NCBI RefSeq assembly: GCF_001428365.1
Contig: NZ_LMSH01000004.1
Location: forward strand, 124,001 to 188,000
Reading direction: 5' to 3'
Length of the DNA stretch: 64,000 bases
From: Arthrobacter sp. Soil763
GTDB taxonomy: Bacteria; Actinomycetota; Actinomycetes; Actinomycetales; Micrococcaceae
Shown here piece by piece: positions 42,067 to 50,326 of this stretch (positions within the stretch are counted from its first letter, which is position 1; each line of letters starts with the position of its first letter). The notes under the pieces were generated by a model. The model ran no database searches and was not told the origin of the DNA. It was given only the letters and a program-made list of their open reading frames with translations. The position numbers were made by a program, and so were the translations under genes.

Positions 42067-44790
42067 GTGGAAAGCCTGACAGATGCCGCCATCCTGATCG
42101 GCCGTTCCGGGGTGGTCAAGGATGTGGTCCGCTGCCTGCGGGATGAGGGCAGGCCCGGGGCCCTCATCCTGGGCGGGGCCGGGTCGGGAAAAACAGTCGT
42201 GGTCAAGGCCGTGCTGGCCGAACTCCACGGGCAGGGCTCCATCATCCGGCTCACCGCAACCCAGGCTCTCGCCTCGGTCCAGTTCGGGGCGCTGGCCCCG
42301 TACCTGGCCGGGCTGCCGGACCACGACCTCGATTCCTCCAGCGCCGTCCTGGCGGCGGTGACAGCGGCCCTCAGGTCCGAGCCGGTGCTGGCGCTCTTCG
42401 TCATCGACGACGCCCAGTACCTGGACCGGGGGACCACCCGGCTGCTCGCCCAGGCGGTCGCCACCGGGGCGGCGCGGCTGCTCGCCGCCTGCCGCCCGGG
42501 TACGCAGGTCCCCGAGGAGTTCCTCGCCCTCTGGAGCGACGGCGTGGTCGCGAAGTTCGATCTCGCGCCGCTGAGCCGGGCCGAAGTGCACCAGCTGTGC
42601 GAACAGGTGCTGCACGCGGACGTGTCCCCGTGGGTGAGCGAACTGTTCGCCAGCGCAACCGAAGGCAACCCCTACATGCTGATGTCCCTGATCGAGCATT
42701 CCCGTGCCACCGGGGCCTTGGCCAAGCGCCGGGGAACCTGGTTCCTGCTGGCGCCCCCCGACCTCGGGGACGTGCCGGCAGCCGACCTGCTGGACCACCA
42801 CCTGCGCTCGATGTCCGATGAGGAGAAGACCGCCGCCGCAATCGTCGCCCTCGCCGGCCCGCTGTCCCTGGGCCAGATCCTGCGTTTCAGCAGCCCGCGC
42901 TCGGTCGACGCCCTGGAAGGGGCGGGCATCATCACCGTCTCGCGGGAACCGGACCGCATCGTCCGTCCAGCCAGCCCGCTGATCGGGGAAATCATCCGGC
43001 GGCGGGTGCCCGCGGGCCGCAGCGCCGGCCTGCGTGCCAGCATGCTGGCCCTTCCCTGGGCGGGCAAGGTCCTGCCCGACGCCGTCCTGAACCAGCTGCG
43101 CTGGGCGCTCGACTCCGGTGCCGAACCGCCGGCCGGGGACCTGCTGGAGGGAGCCATCGCGGCCAACGCCGGCCTGGACACGGACACGGCCCGCCGGGCC
43201 GCCGAGGCCATAGGCCCCGGCCCGCTCCGCTCTGAAGCACGGCTCCAGCTGGCCTACTCCGACTACATCCTCGGCCGGCGCGCGGACGCCGCGGACCTAC
43301 TGCGGGCGGCCCAGCCGTTGCGGTACGGGCGGGCGTCCTATCTGGCCGCGCTCCTGGCCGGCCGGCTCAAGGACCTGACGGCCGGGCTCGACGTGCCGCT
43401 GGCCCCGACGGAGACCGACGCGCAACCGCCCGGACAGGGACCGGACGAACCCGGCGGCCCGGACGCTCCCGGCGGCGCGGACGCGGCCGGCCCGGGCGCG
43501 GCCAATCCGGGCGCGGCGGGGCGGTCCGCCTGGATGTCGCCGGGGGTGGGCCTCGCCTCCGCCCTGGCCCTGGAGGACTGGGACGGCCGGACCGCGGAGC
43601 TCGCGGAGCGGCTCCAGACCCTGCTCGCCGCGGCGGACAACAACCCCGACATCCGCATCCCGGCCGCCTCCCGCCTGGCCGAGGCGTGGATGGCCGAGGG
43701 CAGGGTGCTGGCGGCCCTCGGCCTGGGCCGCGAGGCCTGGCATGCAGCCCGGGCCGACGGGCTGGCCCTCCCGCTCAGCTACGAGGACGTGCTGGCGCGG
43801 CACTGCCTGGCCCTGGCCCGGGCGGGGGAATGGGAGGAACTCGCCACCGTCCTGGATGATTACGCCTCGGGAATGCCGGCGCGGCTGCTGTACAGCGGCG
43901 GGCTGCTGCACCTGATGCGCGGGTACTCCCGGCTGCGGCAGGGCCGGGTCCCGGAAAGCCTGGCCGAGCTGTTGCTCGCCGTGGAGGAGCTGCTGATCGC
44001 CGACCCCTGGCAGGTCCTGGCTTTCGGACGCGCGCTGGCCGCGTATGCCGCTGCCGCCGCAGGCCAGTTCGACGAAGCCGTCGAGCAGGCCCGGGCCTTC
44101 CGGAGCTCCGACTACCGGGCACCGGAGACGCTGAGGCTGCTCGCCGAGGCGTACTGCGCCGCCGCCGAGCAGGGCGCAGGCGGGGACGCCGGGGCCGCGC
44201 GGCGGGAACTGGTGCGGCTCGCGGACGAAGCGCAGCGGCAGGGACTCCGCACCGTGGAGACGGATATCAGGCGGCTTGCCGTCCGCGCCGGCGACACCGG
44301 GGCGGCCGAGCATCTGGCGGCCAGCAGCGCCGCCCTGGAGGGGCAGGAGGCGCGCCTGCTGCACACTTACGCGCTGAGTGTCGCCGCAGGAGATTCTCCC
44401 GGCCTCATGGCCCTCAGCGACCAGGCCATGAACGCCGGGCACCTGCTGCTGGCCCTCGAAGCCGCCCAGCAGGCCGCGCGGCTCTTGAAGGACGACCCCG
44501 AGAAGTGGAAACTGACGGCGGTCCAACGCAAGGTGCACCACCGGATGGTCGCCGCCGGCATGTCCGGCCAGCTGGACATCGTGCACGGCGAAAACCACGC
44601 AGAGCTCACCGCCCGCGAGTCCGAGATCCTTGACCTGGTGGCGGGCGGCGCCACCAATGCGGAAATCGCCGCCAGGCTGACCCTCTCCCAACGCACCGTC
44701 GAGGGACACCTTTACCGGATTTTCGGGAAGCTCGGCGTGAGCCGGCGCGGGGAACTCCTGAATATCCGGAACAAACAGCAGCCGCCGTAG
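42067..44790 (+). CDS. LAL-type LuxR-family ATPase regulator 4
   Basis: 907 residues from GTG 42067, with TGAGGAG 4 nt upstream (GTG 42055 is in frame but sits before this ribosome binding site). Walker A GGAGSGKT (36-43), Walker B ALFVIDDAQYLDRG, LuxR domain from about residue 847 with LTARESEILDLVAGGATNAE and SQRTVEGHLYRIFGKLGV. A Pro/Gly/Ala-rich linker spans roughly residues 445-490. Recognition-helix residues differ from genes 1-3 (LTLSQRT versus ISVRT/VSVRT), so DNA preference could differ slightly. Confidence 0.88.
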   Translation: MESLTDAAILIGRSGVVKDVVRCLRDEGRPGALILGGAGSGKTVVVKAVLAELHGQGSIIRLTATQALASVQFGALAPYLAGLPDHDLDSSSAVLAAVTAALRSEPVLALFVIDDAQYLDRGTTRLLAQAVATGAARLLAACRPGTQVPEEFLALWSDGVVAKFDLAPLSRAEVHQLCEQVLHADVSPWVSELFASATEGNPYMLMSLIEHSRATGALAKRRGTWFLLAPPDLGDVPAADLLDHHLRSMSDEEKTAAAIVALAGPLSLGQILRFSSPRSVDALEGAGIITVSREPDRIVRPASPLIGEIIRRRVPAGRSAGLRASMLALPWAGKVLPDAVLNQLRWALDSGAEPPAGDLLEGAIAANAGLDTDTARRAAEAIGPGPLRSEARLQLAYSDYILGRRADAADLLRAAQPLRYGRASYLAALLAGRLKDLTAGLDVPLAPTETDAQPPGQGPDEPGGPDAPGGADAAGPGAANPGAAGRSAWMSPGVGLASALALEDWDGRTAELAERLQTLLAAADNNPDIRIPAASRLAEAWMAEGRVLAALGLGREAWHAARADGLALPLSYEDVLARHCLALARAGEWEELATVLDDYASGMPARLLYSGGLLHLMRGYSRLRQGRVPESLAELLLAVEELLIADPWQVLAFGRALAAYAAAAAGQFDEAVEQARAFRSSDYRAPETLRLLAEAYCAAAEQGAGGDAGAARRELVRLADEAQRQGLRTVETDIRRLAVRAGDTGAAEHLAASSAALEGQEARLLHTYALSVAAGDSPGLMALSDQAMNAGHLLLALEAAQQAARLLKDDPEKWKLTAVQRKVHHRMVAAGMSGQLDIVHGENHAELTARESEILDLVAGGATNAEIAARLTLSQRTVEGHLYRIFGKLGVSRRGELLNIRNKQQPP

Positions 44791-44870
44791 CGTCCGGGAC
44801 GCGAATGCCGCGGGCCACGCCGCCCTTACGCTCCCCGCACCAGGGGAAAAGCGAGTGGCGCGAGTACGGG

Positions 44871-44921
44871 CAAGTAGTCGACCCTTGGGGATCCGCGACG
44901 AAGTCGGGTAAACCCTACTCG
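44871..44921. promoter_or_regulatory. CTACTYG element cluster C (inverted pair)
   Basis: CAAGTAG (44871-44877, i.e. CTACTTG on the minus strand) and CTACTCG (44915-44921) face each other with starts 44 bp apart, about four helical turns. Confidence 0.45.
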
Positions 44922-45285
44922 TGTGCGGATTGGGCCATCACGATTGACTTAAGCCAGTCCCCGGAACGGGAGAGCCTTACCGGGGACGACCACTGTGGGG
45001 ATGAGTACAGGGGGACCGGACCGGGGGACGGACCACCCGCGCATTCGCAGGGCGAAGATCTAAAAAGTATCAAAGTCGCGTTCTAAAATAGTGATGAGCG
45101 GGCGGACTTGACCGCCCCTTCCCGAACTCCTTCATTGGAGCCGTACGGTGCCCCTGGCAGCCGTACCCCAAAGTCGGAGCCGGTGGCGTCAGAGCCTTCT
45201 GAGACCGAGGCTCTCCCCCCAGCCGCCGCCGGCTCCCTTAACCCGGTCCCACCCGCAGGGGACCTGCAGGAACTCCGCGGAACCG

Positions 45286-45320
45286 ACGCCCCGCCCGGGC
45301 CCCAAATCCGGGCGGGGCGT
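45286..45320 (+). terminator. strong hairpin upstream of sufS
   Basis: A perfect 13-bp stem (45286-45298 with 45308-45320) around a 9-nt loop. It could end a small transcript from 45.0-45.1 kb or act as an attenuator in the sufS leader. The bases that follow are not T-rich. Confidence 0.6.
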
Positions 45321-45351
45321 TCGGCTGTCCGCCGCCGCCGGACCGCCGTGG

Positions 45352-45357
45352 GATAAT
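45352..45357 (+). promoter_or_regulatory. -10 box (GATAAT) before sufS
   Basis: GATAAT lies 91 nt before ATG 45448 and after the hairpin at 45286-45320. No clear -35 is visible. Confidence 0.4.
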
Positions 45358-45447
45358 TAGGATCAATCTGCGTGACGTATTTCCCCGCGCCGGCGCCACG
45401 GCCGGTCCGGGGCGTCCGCGTGAGGACCGATCCAGGAGTATCTGCCC

Positions 45448-46755
45448 ATGGTTGCCACCCCAGCCCACCTCCTCCGCTCCGCCACGGCGCTGGGCAACGA
45501 GGAAGTCATGCGGATCCGCAACGATTTCCCCATCCTGCAGCGGACCGTCAACGGCCGGCCGCTGGTCTACCTGGACTCGGGAGCGACGTCGCAGAACCCG
45601 CTGAGTGTGCTGGAGGCGGAGCAGGAATTCTACGAGCAGCGGAACTCCGCGGTGCACCGCGGCGCGCACCACCTGGCGGTGGAAGCCACCGACGCGTTTG
45701 AGGACGCCCGGGAGACGGTCGCCGCCTTCATCGGCGCGGACCCGGATGAGCTGATCTGGACCTCCAACGCCACTGAGGGCCTGAACCTGCTCAGCTATTC
45801 CTTCCTGAACGCCTCGTTGCCCGGCTGCCCGGCGGAGTCCCGGCGCTTCGCGCTGGCCGAGGGCGACGAGGTCGTCGTCACGGAAATGGAGCACCACGCC
45901 AACCTGATTCCCTGGCAGCAACTGGCTGCGCGCACCGGCGCCGCGCTGAAGTACATCCCGGTCGATGACGCCGGCAACCTGGACCTCGACGCCGCCGCCG
46001 GCCTGATCGGCAGCCGCACCCGGGTCCTGGCGTTCACCCACGCCTCGAACGTCCTCGGCACCATCAACCCCGTATCAGAGCTGGTCGCGCTCGCCCGGGC
46101 TGCCGGCGCCCTGGTCGTGCTGGACGCCTGCCAGTCCGCCCCGCACCTGGCCCTGGATGTGAAAGCCCTGGACGTCGACTTCGCCGTCTTCTCCGGACAC
46201 AAGATGCTCGGCCCCACCGGGATCGGCGGCCTCTACGGGCGGGCGGAACTGCTCAACGCCATGCCGCCGTTCCTGACCGGCGGGTCGATGATCACCACTG
46301 TCACCATGGACCGGGCCGCGTTCCTGCCCAGCCCGCAGCGCTTCGAGGCCGGCACCCAGAAGATCTCGCAGGCAGTGGCGCTCGCCGCCGCTGCGAACTA
46401 CCTGGGTGAGACGGGCCTGGACCGGATCCACGCCTGGGAAACGACGCTGGGCCAGCGGCTCGTGGAGGGCCTCGAGGCCATCCCCGGAATCCGGGTGCTG
46501 GGTCCGGCCGCCGGGCGGGAACGGATCGGACTGGCCGCGTTCGACGTCGCCGGCGTCCACGCCCACGACGTCGGCCAGTTCCTCGACAGCCGGGGCATCG
46601 CCGTCCGGGTGGGCCACCACTGCGCTCAGCCGCTGCACCGCCGCCTCGGCCTGACGGCCAGCACCCGGGCCAGCACCTACCTGTACAACACCACTGACGA
46701 CGTCGACGCCTTCCTCGAGGCGGTCGCCGGCGTCCGCGGATACTTCCAAGCCTAA
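45448..46755 (+). CDS. sufS: SufS-type cysteine desulfurase
   Basis: 435 residues from ATG 45448, with CCAGGAG 8 nt upstream. Group II desulfurase features: RNDFPILQRTVNGRPLVYLD, the Schiff-base Lys in FSGHKMLGPTGIGGLYG, TSNATEGLNLL, MEHHANLIPWQ, and the catalytic Cys in VGHHCAQPLHRRLG. The enzyme takes sulfur from cysteine to a persulfide for iron-sulfur assembly in the cytoplasm. It is followed 12 nt later by sufU, its sulfur acceptor. No sufBCD genes are in the window. Confidence 0.94.
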   Translation: MVATPAHLLRSATALGNEEVMRIRNDFPILQRTVNGRPLVYLDSGATSQNPLSVLEAEQEFYEQRNSAVHRGAHHLAVEATDAFEDARETVAAFIGADPDELIWTSNATEGLNLLSYSFLNASLPGCPAESRRFALAEGDEVVVTEMEHHANLIPWQQLAARTGAALKYIPVDDAGNLDLDAAAGLIGSRTRVLAFTHASNVLGTINPVSELVALARAAGALVVLDACQSAPHLALDVKALDVDFAVFSGHKMLGPTGIGGLYGRAELLNAMPPFLTGGSMITTVTMDRAAFLPSPQRFEAGTQKISQAVALAAAANYLGETGLDRIHAWETTLGQRLVEGLEAIPGIRVLGPAAGRERIGLAAFDVAGVHAHDVGQFLDSRGIAVRVGHHCAQPLHRRLGLTASTRASTYLYNTTDDVDAFLEAVAGVRGYFQA

Positions 46756-46767
46756 GGACACCCCAGC

Positions 46768-47244
46768 ATGAGCCTTGACCAGTTGTACCAGCAGATCATC
46801 CTGGAGCACTCCAAGCTGCGCCACGGCAGCGGCCTGGCCGGGGCGGACCTGCCGGCGGGGGCCGCCAGCGGCCAGTCGCACCAGCTCAATCCGGTCTGCG
46901 GCGACGAAATCACCGTCCGGGTGACGGTGGCGGAGGGGAAGGTCAGCGGGCTGCGCTGGGACGGCGAAGGCTGCTCCATCTCGATGGCGTCGGCCTCCGT
47001 GCTGACCGACCTGGCCGACGGCCTCGAAGCGGCCGAACTGCAGCGCGTGATCGACAGTTTCCGTGAGGTGCTGCGCTCCCGCGGCAAGGTGCCGGCCGAT
47101 CCGGAGATCCTGGGCGACGCGGCGGCTTTTGAAGGCGTGGCGCGCTACGCCGCCCGGGTCAAGTGCGCCATGCTCTCCTGGGTCGCCGCGGAGGACGCCC
47201 TGGCCCAGGCGCTGGCTGGCCAGGACCACCCCGCCGGACCCTGA
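46768..47244 (+). CDS. sufU: SufU iron-sulfur assembly sulfurtransferase
   Basis: 158 residues. The three conserved cysteines are present: NPVCGDEITV, EGCSISMASASV and VKCAMLSW, with the zinc-ligand Asp in CGDE. The insert that marks SufU rather than IscU is present between the second and third Cys. It accepts persulfide from SufS for iron-sulfur clusters. AAGGAC precedes ATG 46768, and the gene is surely co-transcribed with sufS. Confidence 0.93.
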   Translation: MSLDQLYQQIILEHSKLRHGSGLAGADLPAGAASGQSHQLNPVCGDEITVRVTVAEGKVSGLRWDGEGCSISMASASVLTDLADGLEAAELQRVIDSFREVLRSRGKVPADPEILGDAAAFEGVARYAARVKCAMLSWVAAEDALAQALAGQDHPAGP

Positions 47245-47247
47245 GCC

Positions 47248-47270
47248 GCCGGGTCGGACACGCACCCGGC
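47248..47270. terminator. hairpin after sufU
   Basis: A 7-bp stem GCCGGGT/ACCCGGC with a 9-nt loop lies between the convergent sufU and VanZ-like genes. It has no T-tract. Confidence 0.4.
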
Positions 47271-47313
47271 CCGCGGGCGGTCCGCCGGCACCCCGCCGCG
47301 CGGGCACCGGGCG

Positions 47314-47733
47314 TCAGGGACGCCGTCGCCGGCCCAGCAAGGCGGCGAGCAGTGTCCCCAGCACGGCGCCGAGGGTGTTGGCCAGCACGTCGGCGGCGGT
47401 GGGGTAGCGGGCCGGCAGGAAGAGGAACTGCGCGGCTTCGATCGCGCAGGAGGTCAACAGTCCTGCGGCTGTTCCCAGCCACCAGAAGCCGGGGCCCGCG
47501 AGCCGGGACACCAGCAGGCCGAGCGGGATGAAGAGCAAGACATTGGCGGCCGACTCGACGGCGCCGTAATCCACCCAGCCCGGCGCGCCGTTGCGGTGCA
47601 GCCAGCGCAGCGCGGAATGCAGCAGCCCGGCCATAGGCCGGTCCACGGGCTGCGGCCAGAACGCTACTGCAGCGAGCAGGCCGAGGTAGGCCAGAAGGGC
47701 CCAGAGGGCCGCACGGTGGGGCCGCACTGGCAT
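47314..47733 (-). CDS. VanZ-like family membrane protein
   Basis: 139 residues with four predicted membrane segments: LWALLAYLGLLAAVAFWP, SAANVLLFIPLGLLVSRL, WWLGTAAGLLTSCAIEAAQF and DVLANTLGAVLGTLLAALLG. The NVLLFIPLG and IEAAQFLFLPAR...TAADVLANTLGA pattern is characteristic of VanZ-like proteins. VanZ itself gives teicoplanin resistance, but the role of chromosomal relatives is mostly unknown. GAAGGGAAG precedes the ATG, and a TAGACT box lies upstream. Confidence 0.9.
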   Translation of the reverse strand: MPVRPHRAALWALLAYLGLLAAVAFWPQPVDRPMAGLLHSALRWLHRNGAPGWVDYGAVESAANVLLFIPLGLLVSRLAGPGFWWLGTAAGLLTSCAIEAAQFLFLPARYPTAADVLANTLGAVLGTLLAALLGRRRRP

Positions 47734-47765
47734 CTTCCCTTCGACAGCGGACCGGCAATGGCCCG

Positions 47766-47771
47766 AGTCTA
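47766..47771 (-). promoter_or_regulatory. -10 box (TAGACT) for VanZ-like gene
   Basis: TAGACT on the minus strand lies about 32 nt before the ATG at 47733, leaving room for the ribosome binding site. Confidence 0.45.
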
Positions 47772-47811
47772 GCCCCGGCGGCCCGCCCTGTCCCGCGGCC
47801 CCGGGCGGCGC

Positions 47812-48033
47812 CTAGCCGAGCAGGCCCGCGACCCCGATCGCCGCCGTCGCCGCGCCGAGCAGCATCGAGACGCTGACCAGCACGACGTGGACGGTCAGGA
47901 ACCGGGTGGCCTTCCCGGCGGCGTCCCGGGCCCGCGGGTCCTTCATGACCCGGCGCAGGAACTGCGGCCAGACGGCCAGGGACCAGACCCCGGCAATGAC
48001 CAGGACGACGGCGAGGGCCGCGGGCAGCTCCAT
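47812..48033 (-). CDS. SCO4848-like small membrane protein
   Basis: 73 residues with two membrane helices (AALAVVLVIAGVWSLAVWP and FLTVHVVLVSVSMLLGAAT) separated by a charged loop FLRRVMKDPRARDAA. The WPQFLRR...D.RA...FLTVH pattern is that of the actinobacterial SCO4848 family, of unknown role. It begins 3 nt after the stop of the DUF2505 gene, so the two are co-transcribed. Confidence 0.8.
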   Translation of the reverse strand: MELPAALAVVLVIAGVWSLAVWPQFLRRVMKDPRARDAAGKATRFLTVHVVLVSVSMLLGAATAAIGVAGLLG

Positions 48034-48036
48034 CGC

Positions 48037-48534
48037 CTAGTGGCTTTCGAGCCAGGCCTGGGCCTGGGTGGACTGGATGTTCAGGGCCTTGCCGACCATC
48101 GGCTCCGCGGCGTCGGCGATCTTCCCGCCCAGCAGCGGCACCGACGAGGTCACCGTGCCCTCAAGCTCGATCCGGGTGCTGCCGCCGTCGGCGACCAGGC
48201 GCTGCACGGCGTTGACGTCCAGCGGGGCGCCGGCGACCTTGAGCGAGATGCTGCTTTCCCGGGAGCCGTCGGCGGCCGGGGCGCCCCAGCTCTCGAGCTG
48301 GGTGACCTTCAGGCTCTCGCCGACGAACTTGCGGGCCAGGTCGGGCATCCGGGTGGTGGGGATGGTGCGGACGGTCGTGGTGTTGAACGCGCCGGCAAGG
48401 TCGCCGTCGACGGCGAACGATTCCAGGGTCCCGCCGACAAGTTCGCTGGTGTGCCGCAGGAAGTCCTCGTTGACGAAAACAGCCGTAACGCTCTCAACGC
48501 TGTGGGGCAGGGTGGTGGATGCACTCAGGGCCAT
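48037..48534 (-). CDS. DUF2505-family protein
   Basis: 165 residues from ATG 48534 with AGGA about 6 nt upstream. The N-terminal MALSASTTLPHSVESVTAVF, then the EDFLRHTSELVGG segment, and the C-terminal GKIADAAEPMVGKAL are typical of DUF2505, a small family with a START/SRPBCC-like fold. No membrane segment. It may bind a lipid or other hydrophobic ligand, but this is inference. The SCO4848-like gene follows directly. Confidence 0.8.
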   Translation of the reverse strand: MALSASTTLPHSVESVTAVFVNEDFLRHTSELVGGTLESFAVDGDLAGAFNTTTVRTIPTTRMPDLARKFVGESLKVTQLESWGAPAADGSRESSISLKVAGAPLDVNAVQRLVADGGSTRIELEGTVTSSVPLLGGKIADAAEPMVGKALNIQSTQAQAWLESH

Positions 48535-48581
48535 GGGGGTCCTCCAAAAGGGTGAACTGGTCGTTTCGGGCTCCCAATATC

Positions 48582-50108
48582 CTACGCGGTGGGCCCGGCC
48601 GGTTCCGATTCGGCCTCTGGTCCCGTCTCTCGCTCGGTCTCTGCGAGGCGCTGCGCCGCAGCCGCGATATTCCTCGACATGGCAGGGAAAATGAGGCTGT
48701 GGAACGGCAGGACCGCGAGCCAGTACAGCTTGCCGCTGAGCCCCTTGGGAAAGAAGATCGCCCGCTGCCGGTAGCGGCTGCCGGCGCCGTCGGGCTCCAC
48801 CGACAGTTCCAGCCAAGCCCGGCCCGGCGCGCGCATCTCGGCCCGCAGCCGGAGCAGCCGGCCGCGGTCGATCCGTTCGACCCGCCACCAGTCCACCACC
48901 TCGCCCTCGGCCAGCAGGTGCGGGTGCCGGCGGCCGCGGGCCAGCCCTGCCCCGCCGGTCAGCTTGTCCAGCCAGCCGCGCACGCTCCAGGCCAGCGGCA
49001 GCGAGTACCAGCCGTTGCGCCCGCCGATCCCTTCGATGATGGTCCAGACGTGCCGGGGGTCCACCGGACTGGAATAGGAGCGCTCATCGACGTAGACGCG
49101 GTGTCCGGCCCACTCGGGGTCGCTGGGCAGCGGGTCGGCGTCGGCCCCGGCGTTGGCCCAGGTGGTCTCCACCTGCCCGTCACGTTCCTTGCCGAGGGCC
49201 AGGGCCACGGCCCGCCGGTACGGGGTGAGGCCGCCCTCGGGCAGCGGGATGTAGGCGTCGATGTCGTGTTCCCGGGAGACGGCGTCGTGCTGCAGCGACT
49301 CCACCAGGGGCAGTGACATGGACAGCGGGATCGGTGTGGTCAGCGCGACCCACATGCCGGCGAGCTTGGGCGCGGGGACGGGAAGGGCCAGCACCACCCG
49401 GTGCGGCAGTCCGGCCTCGGCGGCGTACTCCTGCATCATCCCGGCGTAGCTGAGCACCTGCCGGGAGCCGATGTCGAAGGTGCGGTTGATCCGGCCCTCC
49501 AACGACGCCGCGCCGACCAGGTAGTGCAGCACGTCCCGCACCGCGATGGCCTCGATCTTGTTCCTCACCCAGCTGGGGGCCGGCATCACCGGCAGGGTCT
49601 CGGACAGGTGCCGGATCATCTCGAAGGACGCGGAGCCGGAGCCGATCACCACGCCGGCCTGGAACACGATCGCGTCCACCGGCCCGTCGAGGAAAACCTT
49701 GCCCACGGCCTCGCGGGAGCGCATGTGCGTGGACAGCTCGGCCCCCGAGGGGTGCAGCCCGCCCAGGTAGACGATCCGGCCGACTCCGGCGGCCGCCGCG
49801 GCGCGGGCCGCCGTCTCGGCCATGGCCTTTTCCTTGGCCTCGAAGCCTGCCCCGCCGGCCATGGAATGCACCAGGTAGTAGAAGACGTCTACCCCTTCCA
49901 GGGCCGCCTGCAGCGCCGCGCCGTCGTCAAGGCTGCTCTGGACGACCTCGACCTGCTCCAGCCACGGGACGCCCGCGATCTTCGCCGGGGTCCGGACCAG
50001 GACCTTGACCCGGTGGCCGGCCTCGAGCAGCCGGGGGACGAGGCGGCCGCCGATGTAGCCGGTGGCGCCGGTGACGAGGACGGTCTTCGGGACGGGGGTG
50101 CCGTTCAT
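48582..50108 (-). CDS. NAD(P)-binding oxidoreductase with DUF2867 domain
   Basis: 508 residues from ATG 50108, with AAGGAG 5 nt upstream (the frame opens earlier at 50141). An atypical short-chain dehydrogenase Rossmann fold starts at VLVTGATGYIGGRLVPRLLE and continues with VQSSLDDGAALQAALEGVD and VFYYLVHSM. From about residue 325 a DUF2867 domain follows (VDERSYSSPVDPRHVWTIIE in outline, with GGRNGWYSLPLAW), ending with a membrane-like helix near KLYWLAVLPFHSLIFPAM. Substrate unknown; relatives are often annotated as nucleoside-diphosphate-sugar epimerases. Confidence 0.88.
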   Translation of the reverse strand: MNGTPVPKTVLVTGATGYIGGRLVPRLLEAGHRVKVLVRTPAKIAGVPWLEQVEVVQSSLDDGAALQAALEGVDVFYYLVHSMAGGAGFEAKEKAMAETAARAAAAAGVGRIVYLGGLHPSGAELSTHMRSREAVGKVFLDGPVDAIVFQAGVVIGSGSASFEMIRHLSETLPVMPAPSWVRNKIEAIAVRDVLHYLVGAASLEGRINRTFDIGSRQVLSYAGMMQEYAAEAGLPHRVVLALPVPAPKLAGMWVALTTPIPLSMSLPLVESLQHDAVSREHDIDAYIPLPEGGLTPYRRAVALALGKERDGQVETTWANAGADADPLPSDPEWAGHRVYVDERSYSSPVDPRHVWTIIEGIGGRNGWYSLPLAWSVRGWLDKLTGGAGLARGRRHPHLLAEGEVVDWWRVERIDRGRLLRLRAEMRAPGRAWLELSVEPDGAGSRYRQRAIFFPKGLSGKLYWLAVLPFHSLIFPAMSRNIAAAAQRLAETERETGPEAESEPAGPTA

Positions 50109-50244
50109 GGTGGCTCCTTGCTGTGGGCGGACATAAGCCATTCGGAGCGCCGGGCCTGCCGGACTGGGCGGCGGGACTGCGGGACGGGCCGGCGCCCGTT
50201 CCTGCCAGCTTAGCCCCGGGTCCCGGCCCGGCGCCGGGGCGCGG

Positions 50245-50250
50245 TAGGCT
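50245..50250 (+). promoter_or_regulatory. -10 box (TAGGCT) before mfd
   Basis: TAGGCT lies 76 nt before ATG 50327, in the gap between the divergent oxidoreductase gene and mfd. Confidence 0.4.
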
Positions 50251-50326
50251 GGAAGTACCCCGGGATTCTTGTGAATTTCGGGTATTCGTGTTGCCTGCCT
50301 CCCCGCGATTACCAGGAGTTTCAGCC

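Larger units (their letters stand above)
44791..45447 (+). other. 657-bp gene-free region between LAL 4 and sufS
   Basis: Open frames here are short with poor codon bias, so I call no gene. Contents in order: GAGTACGGG (44862-44870) next to CAAGTAG (44871-44877), CTACTCG (44915-44921), GAGTACAGG (45003-45011), an AT-rich stretch with TAAAAT (about 45060-45095), a GGGCGG/CCGCCC hairpin (45100-45117), an AGAGCCT/AGGCTCT hairpin (45191-45214), a strong 13-bp hairpin (45286-45320) and a GATAAT box (45352-45357) before sufS. Confidence 0.6.

Noticed and set aside
44997..45006. GGGGATGAGT as an E. coli-like MalT box
   Set aside because: A single match to an enterobacterial consensus in GC-rich DNA; the other gaps lack it, while the CTACTYG element recurs.
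45108..45356. 82-residue ORF starting at TTG upstream of sufS
   Set aside because: It runs through the strong hairpin, is low-complexity and has weaker third-position GC than true genes here.
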